A DNA stretch of 64,000 bases, from contig CM053266.1 in assembly GCA_028583415.1 (NCBI GenBank), forward strand, positions 2,277,816-2,341,815, given 5' to 3'. Under the pieces are notes generated by a model. It searched no databases. It saw nothing but the letters and a program-made list of their open reading frames with translations, and was not told the DNA's origin. Position numbers and translations under genes: made by a program. Shown one piece after another: positions 22,351-32,117 of this stretch; positions within the stretch are counted from its first letter, which is position 1; every line of letters starts with the position of its first letter. Source of the DNA: Protea cynaroides (Eukaryota > Streptophyta > Magnoliopsida > Proteales > Proteaceae).

Positions 22351-24149
22351 AGAAAGAGTTGGAGGCTACGGCTTCAGGTAAGTTCCAGTCCTCTCTCACA
22401 TTTTTATTTATTATTATTGCTAAATGATTTGTGCAAATTCTATCAATGTTGACATTTTTGTGGATCGTGAATCTCTCCTTTGCTTAGATGTGCTACTGTT
22501 TATAATAGGCTAGTTTGTTGTCTCTCCTAGCATTTTTGGTTCCCTTATATTTCACATTTTTGTGTTCCTATTCTCTACTATGCGATTAGTTTCCCTCTCT
22601 CTCTTTCTTTTGTTCATGATGTTTTTATCCAATCCACAGTTGCTTAGGGATGTTTAGAGTCTGGTTTTCAATGGGATTGACATCTAATCGTTACAGTTTC
22701 ATTTTGTTGCGTCTCGGTTAAGTTTGTTTAGTTTGTTTGTTTTATCTTTTATGTATGGAGGTGGCTGTCTTAATTCCTTTTGTTTGGCTTTTGTGCAAGG
22801 CTTGATATGGATTTTTCTTCTTCCCCTTTCCCATATTACTCTTACAAGGTGGATTCGGATATTTGTTTTTGCTGTTGTTTTTAAATATCAATAGCCTGTT
22901 CTTTGTTTTGCAATGTTATTCTTTATATATGTGTGTGTTTCTCTTCCCCGCTTTGCATTTGGTCTAAGATTCAGTGTGGTTTGGGTAGGGAAGGTAGGTT
23001 CATTCAGTTTAGGTTTAAGTCCATGAGGTGGGGTTTGGTTCATGTTTGAGCTGGTCTGGTCTGGTCTGGTTAGGCTGGCCTGGTATTATTTGTGGGTTTG
23101 GTGTTGTGGACCTAGTTTAGGTCTAGTTTGACTTGGTTTAAGCCAGACCCAGTTCAGTCATGATAGGCTCTGTTTGGTTCGGGTTGACCCAATTTGGGTC
23201 ATTTTTTGGTATGGTTTAGTGGTTCAGTTGTGGTTTGGGCCTGGTTTGGGGCTAACCCAATTGGTTTGGTTTAGATGGTATGGTTGTGGCCCAGTTAGCC
23301 AAGCCCACTCTGATCTGGTCTAACTTGGACCATTGTTTACCCTAGTATAGGTTGGTTCGGGTCCCTTGAATTCGGCCCTTGGGCTGGGTTTGGCCCAATT
23401 TAAAGTGGAGTTTAGCTAGTCTAGTTTGGTTTGATTTAAGTGGGCTTAGGGTTAGCCAATTTGTTTGGTTTGGGCCCATTTGATTAATATGGCAGGACTT
23501 CTTACTTTATTGTAAGTTTTTGTGGTTGCATTTTAATAACACGTGATCTGTCATGCGCATGCTTATTTCAGTTCAATTTATTTGTGTTATATCATGCTTG
23601 GACTATGACATGCATATATGCTTAGTTTGAATTGATATTCATACCAACATGTGTTCCCCACCCCAAAGTGTATCCATTGGAACACCGTAATAGATGCATG
23701 TTAGAGTACGTGCTTCCCGCAATGTGATTGGCTAGGGGACTCCAAAAGAGTCCGACCCCTTGTGGGCTCATTTAGAATGAGCCCGCCCAACCCTAGGATT
23801 GGATCCAAGAGTGTGGGAAATCGTTGTATAAAAAATATATTAATGAAAATGTGCGATTGGGTAGATGTATGCATAGGATGGGTGGTCCGACGGACGGTCC
23901 TCCTGGGATCCCGTATGTGGGGTGTGAGTGAGATTTAGTGTACCCCGTGTGTGGGGAGCTGAGGCATTTGGCCTTTCCTGAGTGTTGCCACGCGTGTTCA
24001 TGGCTCGTCAATCCATGGGAACTACGCTTGACCTGATTCTGGAGAGACAGAGGTCTCGAGGGATACGTAGGCTGCGGGGGAGTTTGGTCGTTCCACGCTT
24101 GGTCAAATTGAGGTAAGTTCCATGTATTATGGGATTACCTCAGCGAAGG

Positions 24150-26453
24150 TGTCACACCCCAATTCTACACATTTCAGAATGGTGTGATGAACCGCTAAAT
24201 AACCAACGGTTCAACCAGGATCTCAAATAGGCTATCCCCGCGTTACCTGAACCGTCATATACTCACCATCATAATCAGAGTAAATACACAATAGCGGAAG
24301 TCTTATAAATAAATGAATTGAGAACTAAAATGATATCCATAAATAATAGCAAATTATTCTGTGTTTAACTGAGACATAAATATTTAAGTACCAAATACAT
24401 GTCTTATAAATCCAATAAAGAAACCTATAAAAATATCTAGTCAAATACACACGAGTTGCACTCGCAAGAGGAGTCGTGTGTACCATCTTCAGCTCCAGCG
24501 TCCATTGTTACTACCGTCCCGTACATAGGCACATTCATGTAATCTTCAACTGTGTAACCTCCATCATCAACTAAAAATATTCGACGTAGGGGTGAGCACA
24601 CAACACGGCTCAGTGAGTAGCCAAAACAATGCAACATTACATATGCATGCACATTCATTTATCTCTTTGGTCTGGTTTATAGTTTGCAATGCGCAATAGA
24701 AAAGTTGGGTGGTCAAAGGTTAACGTTTATTGACACCGCCTCTATACACAGGGTGTGGAAGCCCGTCCGAAGGTTAACGTTTATCGTCGTCCCCATCCAC
24801 CCTACCATAACATTATACAACAAAGGTTAACGATTATTGCTATATAATGCTATACCAACACGTAAGCCCCTGTTAGCGAGGGCTTGCAAACTGGGCTCGC
24901 TATTAACCAATCCTAATGCCAAACAGTGTATCCAAGGCCTCACCCCAGCATCCCTCAGAATTTCCATAAAGATAGAGCTAAGGCCCCCCGGTAGAGTCAG
25001 AGACTACAAGGACCGAGACCACCTCCCCTGATACCCTACGACACAATAGTTCTGCTAAGGTAATGGCGATACGACGATGTCAATGCACAAGACTTGAGTT
25101 AGAGATAGAGCTAAAATGCTGAGATCCGCCAAAGGTTAACGTTTATTGACGTTCTCATCACACCTCCCCTGATACTCACTCGCATCAAGTACATCAACCA
25201 CACACATACAAGCACATGCCTATTCCTATCATCATCATAATCATCATGTTATAAACAAATAAGTAAATATGCATGAACAAGTAATAGAAATATTGGATGG
25301 CATGCTGTATGCACATTACAAACATATTTGCATAAAATCAAACATGGCATAGGACTCAAGAATTAGAAAATAGTTTATTATTAACCGATTTAGTTTGGAG
25401 TTAAGGTTCCTCACCTTAGTTTGCTATAAGATACTTTTCCAAGCTTTAAAATCACCTCTACAGTGTTATTATAATGCTAGCAAACCTAACAAAGTCGATG
25501 AAATTTAATCAGAATTAATTCCGAATTTAAAAACCATGCTGTTAACTGAGGGTCGATCAGAGGGTCGATGCTCAGGATACATAGGGTCGATGGGTCTATC
25601 GACCCTACCCTCTGTCTGAACTTCCCGAATGCTGAGGGTCGACGGTCAGGGTGCCTAGGGTCGATGGGTCTATCGACCCTGTGTGCGACCCTCGGTGCAC
25701 TCTGGTCCAATTTCTACTTTTTAATTCATTCTTCATGTTTGGGGTCCTATGGCTTGCTTCCTCATTCCATTAAACATTCATTCCATGGTCTAAAACCATG
25801 ATTCATCCTCCTAGATGGTTTTCATGCATTATCCTAGGTTTTTCCATGAAAACCTAACCATGAATGGATGGTTTGGGTTTCTCCGAAATCCTACACTCAA
25901 CCATATCTAACCTAAGGTCTGTAGAAACTCATGGAATTAGTATCCATACCTGAGAAGATTACTTTTCTTTGGAAATTCTTCTCCTTTTTGCTAAGTCTTG
26001 TTCCTTGCCTCCTTTCTTCCTCTTTTCCTTCTTCTCTCTTTCTCTCAATTCAATTAGGGTTGTGAAAGGAGTGAAAGTGGCTTAGGGACGTCCTTTAAAT
26101 AGAGTAGGAATGTCCTATAATAGTCCCATTGAGATTTGGAAAGAATCCCAATAAAAAATTAGGAAATTTCCTAATTTCAGTTTCGACAGTAAGTGAGGGT
26201 CGATGATCCCGTCGACCCTGTGGTCTGACACTGTCCGACCCTCTCCCAACTTTTAAGGGTCTGGGTTTCTGATTTGGGAGGGTCGACCCTGTTTAGCTGG
26301 GTATGCGACCCTTCCTCTATTTTAAGTGTTTTTGGGTCGATTTGATACCTGGGACCTCGCTCTCCTTCACGCCCTTGGTCCATTTGCCTCGACCATGATG
26401 GGTGAACCTGGTTCAAGGTGGTAAGACCGGGTTAGTTTGACACGGGTCTTACA
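24150..26453 (-). repeat. 3' LTR of chromovirus B
   Basis: TGTCACACCCC to GGGTCTTACA on the + strand (element orientation is reverse). TATA-like TATTTAAA (26094-26101, reverse). GGTCGAY clusters in U3 (26190-26350) and in the transcribed part (25548-25700). Four AAGGTTAACGTTTATTG motifs at 24712, 24768, 24821 and 25129. A block at 24846-24975 (CGTAAGCCCCTGTTAGCGAG onward) is conserved in all chromovirus LTRs of the window. Confidence 0.93.
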
Positions 26454-26690
26454 ACTCCCCCCAACTTATAAAAATTTCATCCTCGAAATTGGACGTATCT
26501 TTTGAATCAAATAAATGAGGGTATTGCTTCCACATAGTATTTTCTTCTTCCCATGTAACTTCTTCCATGTCTCTACTTTTCCATGTGACCTTAACATAGT
26601 AGATATCTCTGTTGCGTAGACGTTGAACCTTTCGACTAGTGATTTCCGTTGGTGTTACTTCAAATGTCAAATCATCGATCAATTACGCAA
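26449..26690 (-). pseudogene. Chromodomain and C-terminal tail of chromovirus B pol
   Basis: Encodes PTEITSRKVQRLRN, YYVKVTW and MEEVTWEEENTMWKQYPHLF, the aromatic/acidic pattern of the plant chromovirus chromodomain, a histone-tail reader that directs integration to heterochromatin. A one-base-type frame break near 26685 separates it from integrase. The frame runs through the purine tract and ends with a TAA formed by LTR bases 3-5, so the tail overlaps the LTR. Confidence 0.85.
26454..26468 (-). other. Polypurine tract of chromovirus B
   Basis: On the minus strand AAGTTGGGGGGAGTT directly precedes the LTR start TGTAAGACCC. It is the plus-strand primer and at the same time codes for the end of pol. 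Confidence 0.9.
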
Positions 26691-28190
26691 ATCCACTGTC
26701 AAAACATGTGTTGGGTCTTTGACATACTTCTTCAATAAGGATATGTGAAATACGTCATGCATACTTGACATAGATGGTGGTAGTGCTAACTGATAAGTTA
26801 CTTTTCCACGCTTAGCCAGAATTTCATATGGCCCGACATATCTTGGACTTAGTTTCCCTTTTTGTCCGAACCTTTTCAATCCTCGCATAGGCGATACCTT
26901 CAAAAATACTTTATCACTTACGGTGAACTCTAGATCTCTTCGTCGAGTATCCGCATATTGCTTCTGACGGTTCTGAGCTGTTCTTACTCTTTCCTTGATA
27001 ATGTCGACCACTCGACAAGTCTCTTCAACAAATTCTGGTCCAACAATACTACGTTCTCCAACTTCATTCCAGAACAAAGGAGTTCGACACTTTCTGCCAT
27101 ACAGTGCTTCATAAGGTGACATCTGTATAGTAGCCTGATAGCTATTGTTATAAGCGAACTCGATCAATGGTAACCTTTCATCCCATGATCCCTTGAAATC
27201 AATTACACATGCTCGTAGCATATCTTCTAGAATCTGAATTGTGCGCTCTGACTGTCCATCTGTCTGTGGGTGGAATGCAGTACTGAACTTCAACGTTGTA
27301 CCCATAGCCTTTTGCAATCCTTCCCAAAACTTGGAAGTAAATCGTAGATCTCTATCAGACACAATACTTTCTGGTACACCGTGTAAGCGAACAATATTAT
27401 CCACATACAACTTCGCTAACCTTTCCAGTGTATACTGAGGTCGTATAGGTATGAAGCGAGCTGTTTTAGTCAGACGGTCCACAATCACCCAAACTGCGTC
27501 TACTACTCGAGGAGTCATTGGTAGTCCCATGACGAAGTCCATAGTGATGCAGTCCCATTTCCATGCTGGTTCCGGTAATGGCTGCAATAGTCCTGCGGGT
27601 CTTTGTCGTTCAGCCTTTACTTTCTGACAATTTAGGCATTGAGACACGAACTTAGCTACATCTGATTTCATTCCCCTCCACCAATATAATTTCTTTAGGT
27701 CATGATACATCTTTGTACTTCCAGGATGTAACGAGTAGATGGTGGTGTGGGCTTCTTTCATGAGTCGGTGTCTAATGTCTACACTTTCTGTTTCGGGTAC
27801 ACATATTCTTCCTTTGTATTTCAGTACCTTCTCGTCATCCAAGGTGAACTCAGGGTTAGTCCTACCTTTCTCAATATCTTCGTGTACTGTTCTCAGATAA
27901 GGATCTGCTTTGATAGCTGTCTTCACTTCATCCACTATATCCGGTATAATCTTCAATGCCGCGAACATATTCGAAAACCGATGAATAAACCCTTGGTTGG
28001 CTGATCCATCCGTTGTGTCTATCACATACTGCTCGTTGCCGTGATTGAATACCATTCCGGTAGTGCACATTGCCGCAGTCGTGCTAACTTCTCCTTGAGA
28101 TTTTATCATTGCTTTTCTGCTCAATGCATCTACTACTACGTTTGCTTTTCCTAGATGATACTGGATATCACAATCATAAGTTCCAGCCAT
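26691..28190 (-). pseudogene. Integrase of chromovirus B
   Basis: A 503-codon open frame. Residues counted from its first Met: end of RNase H and linker (1-135), zinc-binding H148-H155-C185-C188, DDE core with D218 (ITMDF), D279 (IVSDRD) and E315 (GQSER), giving the canonical 35-residue spacing, then GPY/F module at 453-455 (VGPYEIL) and PPSMSSMHDVFHISLLKKYV. All catalytic residues are present. It is the best preserved part of the element. A frameshift near 28188 separates it from RNase H and another near 26685 from the chromodomain. Confidence 0.93.
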
Positions 28191-28459
28191 CTTCTTTGTC
28201 TCATATTCAACTCCTTCTGATTAAATAAATAAGTAAGACTTTTATGGTCCGACTTAATTTGGAATTTCTCTCCGTATAGGTAATGTCTCCATATCTTGAC
28301 AACATGTACTACTGCCGCTAACTCCAAATCGTGAGTGGGGTAATTTTTCTCATGTACCTTCAATTGTCTCGAGGCATAGGCAATCACTTGCTCTCCTTGC
28401 ATAAGCACACATCCTAATCCCAATCCCGACGCATCGGTATATAAGGTAAACGTCTGTCA
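28151..28459 (-). pseudogene. RNase H of chromovirus B
   Basis: Carries LYTDAS (first Asp), ELAAVVH (Glu) and IKSDHKSLTYLF (Asp), so the catalytic acids are retained. An in-frame TGA at 28457-28459 separates it from RT, and a deletion of about 7 bases after RRWLEL (around 28188) shifts the frame before integrase. It degrades the RNA of the RNA-DNA hybrid during reverse transcription. Confidence 0.88.
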
Positions 28460-29452
28460 TGGGATCGGAATAGTCAAAATCGGAGTGGATATCAATCTGG
28501 TCTTCAGTGTTTGAAAACTCTTTTCACACTTATGCGTCCATACAAATTTTTCACCTTTCTTGGTCAAACTGGTGAGAGGTATGGCAATCCGAGAATAGTC
28601 TTCTACGAATCTCCGATAATAACCAGTTAGACCCAGAAAACTTCTAATTTCTGAAACGCTCTTTGGTGCTTTCCACTTTACGATAGCCTCGATCTTACTG
28701 GGGTCCACTTTGATTCCTTCAGTGGATACTACATGTCCTAGAAAGGCGACTTCACTTAGCCAAAACTCACACTTTGAAAATTTGGCGTATAACTTCTCTT
28801 TCCTTAAACGCTGTAGGGCTGTGTTTAGGTTCTTGACATGGGTTTCCTTGTCCTTGGAGTATACCAACATGTCATCAATAAATACTATAACCGACGTATC
28901 CAGCATATCATGGAAAACTCGGTTCATAAGTTCCATGAACGTTGCCGGTGCATTAGTTAATCCGAATGACATCACTACGAATTCATAATGTCCGTATCTT
29001 ATCCTAAAAGCTGTCTTCGGAATGTCACCTTCTTTAATCTTCAGCTGATGATAGCCTGATCGAAGATCGATCTTTGAAAATACTCTTGCCCCCTGTAACT
29101 GATCGAACAAGTCATCGATCCTAGGTAGTGGATATCGATTCTTAATTGTCAGTTTGTTCAACTCTCGATAGTCGATACATAATCGAACGCTACCATCCTT
29201 CTTCTTTACGAACAACACCGGTGCTCCCCATGGAGATATACTGGGTCTAATATAGCCCTTATCCAGCAGTTCTTGTAATTGCACTTTTAATTCCTTCAAT
29301 TCGGTAGGAGCCATTCTATAAGGTGCTTTTGATACTGGTGCGGCTCCGGGTAGAAGGTCTATTACAAACTCCGTGGCTCGGTCGGGTGGTAATCCGGGTA
29401 GTTCCTCCGGAAATACATCTGGGTAATCCCGCACGACATCAATATCTTCCAT
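28460..29452 (-). pseudogene. Reverse transcriptase of chromovirus B
   Basis: Open for about 330 codons. Positions from its first Met: FPEELPGLPPDR (14-25), VKKKDGSVRLCIDYRELN (82-99), KIDLRSGYHQ with the first catalytic Asp at 129, FGLTNAPATF (163-172), FIDD catalytic pair at 191-194, then KCEFWLSEVAFLGH and SFLGLTGYYRRF. Typical of plant chromoviruses. An in-frame TGA directly upstream (29453-29455) divides it from protease; the codon would be CGA in an uninterrupted frame, consistent with deamination at CpG. Confidence 0.93.
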
Positions 29453-29928
29453 TCATGGCACGTCCTTGGTTAGGTCGACCACTGATACTAAATATCCGAT
29501 GGCTCCCTTTTCAAGGCACTTCTTAGCCTTTAATGCTGAGAGTATGAGCTTGCGTCTCCTGGGAAGTTTGGTTCCCGAGAAATTGAATTCTGCTCCTTCT
29601 TTGTCTTTGAACGTTAGCTTCTTTTCGATGCATAATAGGTTTGCTGAATGCCGAGCTAACCAGTCCATTCCCAAGATGACGTCAAAGTCTGCCATCTCAA
29701 GTTGTATTAAAGTTGCATCTAAGGTTTTCTCGCCAATGAGAACTGGACATGGCCTATAACCTTTCTCTAATTCCACTTCTAATCCCATCGGTGACCGTAC
29801 GAGTAATTTGTAGTCTAATGTTTTGATGGGTAAATTGGTCTTCTTTCCAAACGACACAGATATAAATGAATGAGTAGCTCCTGAATCAAAGAGTACTCTG
29901 GCGGGTATGCCATTGATAGGTACGATAC
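29453..29928 (-). pseudogene. Aspartic protease of chromovirus B
   Basis: Begins right after the candidate intron. FDSGATHSFIS carries the catalytic Asp (near 29880), LEMADFDVILGMDWL the second conserved region, then a lysine-rich linker to RT. The frame is closed by TGA at 29453-29455. Upstream in its own frame there is a TAA inside the candidate intron, so it can only be made as part of a gag fusion after splicing, by frameshift, or by internal initiation. Confidence 0.88.
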
Positions 29929-29998
29929 CTGTGATTTTTTTTTACTTAGTCTACATGCTCAATCAATGAAATTATAATCTTAAAAGTTTTGGTCATAC
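29929..29998 (-). other. Candidate 70 bp intron between gag and protease of B
   Basis: On the minus strand it begins GTATGACC after exon CACAG and ends AATCACAG before GTATCGTA. It is 70 bp, about 26% GC (flanks are clearly richer), contains a TGATTGA branch-like site, and has stops in both the gag and pol frames. Its removal is phase 1 and joins gag and protease in a single frame. Element D has a 68 bp counterpart at the same place (54710-54777). Alternative: an insertion flanked by a TCACAGGTAT-type direct repeat, with pol reached by frameshifting. Confidence 0.7.
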
Positions 29999-31238
29999 CT
30001 GTGACCACATCGGGCGATGCGGCAGAATCCTCTGATGTAACAGCATATACCCGTCCTTGATGTAACTGCTTCTTGGGTTTTGGGCATTCTCTTGCCATAT
30101 GCCCTGGTTGGTTGCAGTTATAGCACTTCGGGGCTTCAGAATTTGGCTTTGGCTGTGGTTGAGCTGCGGAAGTAGACTTTGGTGCAGTAGCAAAATTCTG
30201 AGGACGAAAAGGTTTATACGTCCTATTATTGCCCCCGTTGTAGGAGTTTCTGGCTGGTCTCTTGATGCCTCTGTTCTGGGAGAAATAACTCTCCTTCTGG
30301 CTCGATTCGATCACTCGAGCAATTTGGACAGCTTCGTTATAGATTTTCTTCTCTAAGCCCAGAACATTTTCTCTTATGCTTCCTCTTAGTCCCGCGACAA
30401 ACCTACGGGTTTTGATATCTTCTTCCTGCATACTAGCCGGTGCGAAGAAAAACAGCTCTTCATAGCACTGTTGGTATGAGTCTACGAACATCTGTCCCTG
30501 GTACAGACTCAAGAACTCTTTCTCCATTGAATCTCTGAAGCTTCTTGGGAAATACTTCTCGAAGAACGCTTCTTTATATATAGCCCATGTCAGTAGGGCG
30601 TGCTTGGTCAATAAGTACGTCTTTGCAGATTTCCACCAATGGTGTGCGTCGTCTTTGAGCATGAAGGTGGTGCATAGTACTTTCTCTTCCTCGGTGATAG
30701 TCATCATAAGGAAGTTCCTTTCCATCTCGTCTATCCAGTGTGCTGGCCACAGTGGATCAGACGGTTTGCCGTTGAATTCTCTCGGTTTCATTTTCAAAAA
30801 CCTCTCCACTAGCCGGGAGTGATCCAGTTGATTTTGGTATGCCCCAAACATAGGGGGTGGATAGTTGTACATCCCTTGTGCTGCTTCTGGGACCTACCCT
30901 GGAATTGGTGCAGCCAGTTGTTGAGGTGTCTGAGGAGCTGGGTGGTTACCCACTGGTGCTGCACTGGCTTGCCCAATGTGTATGGGTGCAGCCTGAGTGG
31001 CTTGATACATAATCCCCATGGCAACCTGCATTTGAGCTTGTGCGTGTTGCATCTGCTGTAGCTGCTGAGCTAGGTTCATAACCACAGTTGCTAGCTCCGG
31101 TGGTGGAGGTGGCAAATTTGTAGGGTTTTCCGATTCTGGATTACCCTGTGCATGGTTATTTTCTTGACTAGTCTCCTCCACTGGTGGTGGTGGTGGGACT
31201 GTATTTCGGGTCTGTCGGGTAACTCTACGTCCAGACAT
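29999..31238 (-). pseudogene. gag of chromovirus B
   Basis: Starts MSGRRVTRQTRN. A proline/glutamine-rich N-terminal part with a hydrophobic ELATVVMNLAQQLQQMQ helix is followed, after one in-frame TAG (30894-30896), by the capsid region: RLVERFLKMKPREFNG, WWKSAKTYL, FEKYFPRSFRDS, ELFFFAPASM and FVAGLRGSIR. Then comes a basic stretch and one CCHC zinc knuckle, CYNCNQPGHMAREC, near 30100. It forms the virus-like particle and binds RNA. About 413 codons to the intron. The single stop looks like a recent CAG-to-TAG change. Confidence 0.9.
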
Positions 31239-31375
31239 ATTTCTTTTCGATGATTGTGGTGCCTGAAAATCATCAAAATAGGTGAGAAATCATGTATATG
31301 TCATGTAGGCACATTAACCAATAATCAATTCCAATTCGAGCTCATTTTATAAACAAAATACTGTCTTTTCTATAC

Positions 31376-31520
31376 AGGGTCGATGGTGAGGGTCGATGGT
31401 ATATCAGACCCTTAATGTCCGACCCTGTGTTTTTCTGTCAGATTCCCGAGAGCTGAGGGTTGATTAGAGGGTCGATCAGAGGGTCGATGGCTCTGGTCGA
31501 GTTGTCCGACCCTCTGACCA
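31376..31520. promoter_or_regulatory. GGGTCGAT/GACCCT motif cluster between divergent gag and antisense gene of B
   Basis: In 145 bp the motif GGGTCGAT or its complement CGACCCT occurs at least six times (31378, 31390, 31421, 31468, 31480 and 31508 are approximate). The same motif fills U3 of the B LTR (26190-26350) and its leader (25548-25700). Just downstream on the + strand lie a TTTTTTAAA box and exon 1 of the antisense gene. Regulatory role is inferred from position and recurrence. Confidence 0.6.
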
Positions 31521-31599
31521 AAAATCAGATTTTTTAAAGTCTGATTTTGGGTCATTTTCTATTATTTCCCTCCCGTTTCGACTCGCCTCTTCTCTCCGA

Positions 31600-32117
31600 G
31601 TTGCTACAGTGCTACTTCACTGTTGTGGATCGATTTTAGTCCGAGTTTCGACATCAACTTCATCCCTACAGGTATGCTTTCCCATTTTTACTTGTTTTTA
31701 GGTTTCCATTCCTAGGGTTTTGCCCATTTAACTTGTATTTTTCAAATTAAACCTTTTCCAACCGTAAAAATTCGATTTTTATTGGGGGCTTTTGTTGTTG
31801 GTGTCTTGAGGAACGAAAGACCTCAAAAATTGAGTTTCATCGGTTGGTTATCGAGAAACTTAATTTTTTTCTCTTTTTGCCCTAATTTGTCAAAATTTTT
31901 TGATTTCTTGCAATTCCTTCAAATTAGACCTTTTCAGTTAGAATTTCCTTCTGTTTAACTATTGTATGATGTGTTGGAACTTACGTAGGTCCTCCTGCCC
32001 ACTTGTATGGGTGAAAAGTGAGGCTTTTGACCAACTTACGTTGTTATAATGCCCGATTTTTAAATTTTTATCCTATTAACTCCTTGTTTTCCTTTTTCTT
32101 TCTTATTTGTAGATACT
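31600..32117 (+). other. Non-coding exon 1 end and 441 bp 5'-UTR intron of the antisense gene in B
   Basis: Exon 1 (about 31600-31671, starting near GAGTTGCTACAGTG) ends CCCTACAG followed by GTATGC. The intron (31672-32112) is T-rich and ends CTTTCTTATTTGTAG, five bases before the start codon. D has the same arrangement (56570-56998) and C a clear donor (CAAAG|GTAAG). Shared exon-1 words are GAGTTGCTAC. A TATA-like TTTTTTAAA lies near 31531. Confidence 0.7.

Noticed and set aside
30099..31061. Forward-strand frames of 70-85 codons antisense to gag of B
   Set aside because: Shadows of the gag frame; not kept in C or D, in contrast to the genuine antisense gene upstream.
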